Part shown: positions 52,850-55,524 of the stretch, in pieces
Layout: each line of letters opens with the position of its first letter
How positions within the stretch are numbered: the stretch's first letter is position 1
Source of the DNA: Spirochaetia bacterium
GTDB taxonomy: Bacteria > Spirochaetota > Spirochaetia > DSM-16054 > Sediminispirochaetaceae
Reading direction: 5' to 3'
Length of the DNA: 55,524 nucleotides
Assembly (NCBI GenBank): GCA_021736475.1
Contig: JAIPFV010000006.1
Span: forward strand, 1 to 55,524
Translations under genes and position numbers: made by a program
The notes under the pieces: model-generated
What the model was told of the DNA's origin: nothing
Seen by the model: the letters and a program-made list of their open reading frames with translations, nothing else
Database searches by the model: none

Positions 52850-52886
52850 GCAACAATTCGCAACATTTTTCAACCCTTTTGGGTTG
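52850..52886. promoter_or_regulatory. Triple RCAACA-type array (site E) and palindrome between ygfK and the PLP gene
   Basis: GCAACA at 52850-52855, GCAACA at 52860-52865 and TCAACC at 52870-52875 repeat every 10 bp on one face of the helix. The last repeat runs into a perfect palindrome CAACCC-TTTT-GGGTTG (52871-52886) that overlaps the -35 of the rightward promoter (TTGACT 52884-52889, TATAAA 52905-52910, 15-bp spacer). The array lies between the two -35 boxes. Confidence 0.6.
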
Positions 52887-53001
52887 ACTGTCACTACCTT
52901 ATATTATAAAAATTAGAAGGCTTTATATACAAGAACAGGTTTAATGCAAAGCCGTTATCCGGCCGGGCCGGAAATATATACATACATGAGAGGGATTTTA
53001 C

Positions 53002-54468
53002 ATGATCGATCTTACCATGCACGAAGATGTGAAAAAGAAAAATGTACAGCAATGCCGGGAGCAGAAGATAATCTACCCGACTTTTGCACAGATGAAAGAT
53101 CCTTCCCTCATCCCAGACAGCATCAAAGCGAAACTCAAAGACGTGGGACTGTGGGACATCAATCCGCTGAATCTTTTCCGCATTACTTGGAAAAACGAAC
53201 CGACCTTGCAGGGCGGCACTTATAAGGGCGTAAACTATATTGAACTGCCCCGTGAGATTACCGGCAGCAAGGCCCGCATTCTGGCCCTGGTCGGAAAATG
53301 GTTTCCCACCGGAGCTCACAAAGTAGGGGCTACCTACGGCTGTCTGGCCCCGGCCCTGACCACCGGTAACTTCGACTCCAGCCGCCAGAAAGCCGTCTGG
53401 CCATCTACCGGTAACTACTGCCGCGGGGGTGCGTACAATTCGGACCTGCTGGCCTGTGATTCAATCGCCATTCTGCCCGAGGAGATGAGCGAAGAGCGGT
53501 TTAACTGGCTCAAGAAGGTGGCCGGAGAGGTTATCGCCACTCCCGGATGCGAGAGCAACGTAAAAGAGATCTTTGACAAATGTAACGAACTGAACGCCGA
53601 ACGCGGCGACGATATTGTAATCTTTAACCAGTTTGACCAGTTTGGGAATTACCTGTGGCACTACGAGGTAACCGCCGAGGCGATTGAAGAGATGATCAAA
53701 AAAGAGGTTCCCAACGCCGAGAACTTCAAGGGTTACCTGACCACCACCGGATCCGGTGGTACCCTGGCAGCCGGAGATTACCTGAAGCAGAAATATTCCC
53801 ACCTGAAGCTTGCCGCCGGAGAGGCGCTGCAGTGCCCCACCCTGTTGGACAACGGCTTCGGCGGACACCGCATCGAGGGAATCGGAGACAAGCATGTGCC
53901 CTGGATTCACAATGTGCGGAACACCGACATGGTGATTGCGGTTGACGATAACGATGCGATGAATGTGATGCGCCTGTTTAACGAGCCCGCCGGTCAGGAG
54001 TATCTGAAGCAGCAGGGGGTTTCCCAGGATTTTATCGACAAAGCAAACCTGCTGGGCATCTCTGGTATCGCAAATGTAATTGGTGCAATAAAGATGGCCA
54101 AGTACTACGAGATGGATGAGGATGATGTGATTGTGACTGTCCTGACCGACTCGATGGAGATGTACGGATCCCGGGTGACTGAAATGCGGAAAAACCACGG
54201 CGAGTTTACCGCCACCGATGCGGCAAAGGTGCACTTCCAGGCCCTTGAGAAGCAGGGCACCGACAACCTTCTGGAGCTGCGCTACGAGGACCGCAAGCGC
54301 ATCCACAACCTGAAGTACTACACCTGGGTCGAGCAGCAGGGTAAAGATGTCGCTGAACTGAACGCTCAGTGGTACGACAAAGAGTACTGGACAAACATCC
54401 AGAAGCAGTCCGGAGAGATTGATACATTGATAGAGCAGTTTAACCGTGAAGTCGGTCTGCTGGATTAA
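53002..54468 (+). CDS. PLP-dependent fold-type II enzyme, TrpB/threonine-synthase superfamily
   Basis: 488 residues. The PLP lysine is Lys107 in FPTGAHKVGATYG, resembling the TrpB sequence around its lysine; STGNYCRGGA and the phosphate loop TTTGSGGTL (about 248-255) complete the site. AGAGGGA precedes ATG 53002. Often annotated only as a PLP-dependent protein beta subunit. It is divergent from ygfK and shares its control region, so it likely belongs to the purine/urate pathway, perhaps in place of YgeX (2,3-diaminopropionate ammonia-lyase), to which it is not closely similar. It is followed by a strong terminator and another PLP enzyme. Confidence 0.85.
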   Translation: MIDLTMHEDVKKKNVQQCREQKIIYPTFAQMKDPSLIPDSIKAKLKDVGLWDINPLNLFRITWKNEPTLQGGTYKGVNYIELPREITGSKARILALVGKWFPTGAHKVGATYGCLAPALTTGNFDSSRQKAVWPSTGNYCRGGAYNSDLLACDSIAILPEEMSEERFNWLKKVAGEVIATPGCESNVKEIFDKCNELNAERGDDIVIFNQFDQFGNYLWHYEVTAEAIEEMIKKEVPNAENFKGYLTTTGSGGTLAAGDYLKQKYSHLKLAAGEALQCPTLLDNGFGGHRIEGIGDKHVPWIHNVRNTDMVIAVDDNDAMNVMRLFNEPAGQEYLKQQGVSQDFIDKANLLGISGIANVIGAIKMAKYYEMDEDDVIVTVLTDSMEMYGSRVTEMRKNHGEFTATDAAKVHFQALEKQGTDNLLELRYEDRKRIHNLKYYTWVEQQGKDVAELNAQWYDKEYWTNIQKQSGEIDTLIEQFNREVGLLD

Positions 54469-54476
54469 ATAACAAG

Positions 54477-54502
54477 GGCCGGCGCTTCGCCGGCCTTTTT
54501 TT
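54477..54502 (+). terminator. Strong terminator after the first PLP enzyme gene
   Basis: GGCCGGCG (54477-54484) pairs perfectly with CGCCGGCC (54488-54495) around a three-base loop, followed by seven T. The next gene is only 48 bases on, so it needs its own promoter or read-through. Confidence 0.9.
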
Positions 54503-54550
54503 GGTACCTACACTGTAAGTACCGATACAATGACTGAAGGGGGAGTAACA

Positions 54551-55524
54551 ATGGAGTTTCAATATGTGTGCAACGATTGTGGGAAGGAATACAAGGCAAC
54601 GGAGATTATGTACCGCTGTCCCGAGTGCAACAGAACCGAAAAGTCGGGTGAGATGCAAAAGGGCAATTTGCGGACGCATATAGATCCGGATTACCTAAAG
54701 GGCTTGGCAAAACGGGAGAAAGTTGCGCCGTCCGACTTCATGCCCTACCCAATACCCCACGCAGCCACTTACCCGGTGGGCAACACCCCGCTTATCGGCC
54801 CTAAACGGCTGCGCGAGAAAAGCGGCTGTTCCGACCTCTGGCTCAAGAACGACGGGATGAACCCCTCCGGCTCCTTCAAAGACAGGGCAAGTCAGCTGGT
54901 GGCAGCTCAGGCTCTGCATTTCGGCATCTCTACAGTCACCCTGGCATCCACCGGAAACGCCGGCTCGGCGATGGCCTGTGCCGGAGCCGCCTATGGCCTG
55001 GATATTGTGCTGTTTGTTCCGCATACTGCTCCGGAAAACAAACTACTCCAGTCGGTGTTATACGGAGCCAAGGTAGTCCCGATTGAAGATACCTACGACA
55101 CCGCTTTCAGCCTCTCCCTGGAGTATACGGAGAAATACGGCGGGATTAACCGCAACACCGGCTACAATCCGATGACCATCGAGGGGAAAAAGAGCATCTC
55201 CATCGAATTGTTCAACGACCTCGGCCGCAAGATTCCGGATGTGATGTACGTGCCGGTCGGCGACGGAGTTATTTATTCCGGTGTCTTCAAGGGTTTCTAC
55301 GACCTGCATGTCGCCGGTCTGATTCCCAAGCTGCCTAAGCTGGTGGCCGTACAGTCAACCAAGAGTAATGCTATCGCTACCGCCTGGAAAAGCGGCAACC
55401 TGCGTACTATCGACAAGGCCACCACCCGGGCCGATTCCATCAGCGTAGCCAGCCCGGCTAACGGCCGGATGGCGGCTAACTATATCAACGACAGCGGGGC
55501 GTGGGCCACCGAAGTAAGCGATGA
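54551..55524 (+). CDS. thrC: Threonine synthase-like PLP enzyme with zinc ribbon (cut by the window edge)
   Basis: 324 residues are visible and the frame is open at the end. ATG 54551 has GGGGGAG upstream. A zinc ribbon opens the protein (CNDC, Cys7 and Cys10; CPEC, Cys23 and Cys26). Then come VGNTPLIGPKRLREKSG, the PLP lysine in NPSGSFKDRASQ (Lys110) and STGNAGSAMACAG. These are threonine synthase marks, shared with cysteate synthase and related lyases. Thr biosynthesis genes are not visible nearby; the neighbour is the other PLP enzyme of the purine region, so a role there is possible. Confidence 0.85.
   Translation, partial: MEFQYVCNDCGKEYKATEIMYRCPECNRTEKSGEMQKGNLRTHIDPDYLKGLAKREKVAPSDFMPYPIPHAATYPVGNTPLIGPKRLREKSGCSDLWLKNDGMNPSGSFKDRASQLVAAQALHFGISTVTLASTGNAGSAMACAGAAYGLDIVLFVPHTAPENKLLQSVLYGAKVVPIEDTYDTAFSLSLEYTEKYGGINRNTGYNPMTIEGKKSISIELFNDLGRKIPDVMYVPVGDGVIYSGVFKGFYDLHVAGLIPKLPKLVAVQSTKSNAIATAWKSGNLRTIDKATTRADSISVASPANGRMAANYINDSGAWATEVSD

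Noticed and set aside
53461-54306. 281-residue open frame antisense to the TrpB-like gene
   Set aside because: It is the mirror of a clear PLP enzyme with intact motifs, has no ribosome site, and its hydrophobic composition follows from the codons of the real gene.

Overview
The window looks like chromosome from an anaerobic, probably free-living spirochaete (Spirochaeta or Sediminispirochaeta type). The main hint is the signal peptides: two substrate-binding proteins mature at Asn/Gly-Gly-Gln-Gln ends (SNGQQE, SAGGQQE), which is common in spirochaetes. The metabolism (molybdenum hydroxylases, YgfK, no respiratory genes) fits an anaerobe. The assignment is inferred, not proven. I see no rRNA, tRNA, CRISPR array, phage or insertion sequence.

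Layout: (1) 1-1595 proB (cut by the window edge) and proA. (2) 1732-4662 a FecBCD-type metal-chelate or oxyanion importer. (3) 4717-7986 divergent adenine deaminase and AzgA-type purine permease. (4) 8195-24428 an accessory carbohydrate-phosphate locus: RpiR regulator, two phosphohexomutases, two TIM-barrel isomerases, an AfuABC/FbpABC-type ABC importer, a beta-propeller phytase-like lipoprotein, an NHL-propeller lipoprotein, an HD-domain protein, two HAD phosphatases and a P-loop kinase. (5) 24643-28949 a two-subunit molybdenum hydroxylase divergent from a xanthine/urate permease. (6) 29070-32498 a cyclic-nucleotide-binding protein, a potassium channel with an unusual N-terminus, FolE2 and QueD. 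(7) 32612-39693 an operon of a thiamine-diphosphate decarboxylase, an aminotransferase, a betaine-type ABC importer and an aldehyde dehydrogenase. (8) 40035-40547 a DUF4168-type exported protein. (9) 40739-52755 the anaerobic purine/urate catabolic operon (ygfK, ssnA, ygeY, xdhA, xdhC, xdhB, 8-oxoguanine deaminase, ygeW). (10) 53002-55524 two PLP fold-type II enzymes, a TrpB-like one and a zinc-ribbon threonine synthase-like one cut by the window edge.

Regions 3, 5, 9 and 10 form one purine salvage and degradation programme: import, deamination, oxidation to xanthine/urate, then ring breakdown by the ygf/yge enzymes. All three divergent control regions of this programme carry the same unannotated motif, tandem RCAACA hexamers exactly 10 bp apart (five sites), which I propose as the operator of a purine regulon. 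The usual ygeX and hyuA genes are absent here, and the two PLP enzymes sit where ygeX would be expected.

Region 4 carries a second motif, TGMAA-N6-TTKCA. It occurs twice exactly 30 bp apart at the HAD operon promoter, once at the importer promoter and in weaker form before the RpiR gene. This suggests one RpiR regulon for capture, uptake and breakdown of a phosphorylated sugar or inositol phosphate. Region 7 could convert an amino acid to the acid one carbon shorter in three steps.
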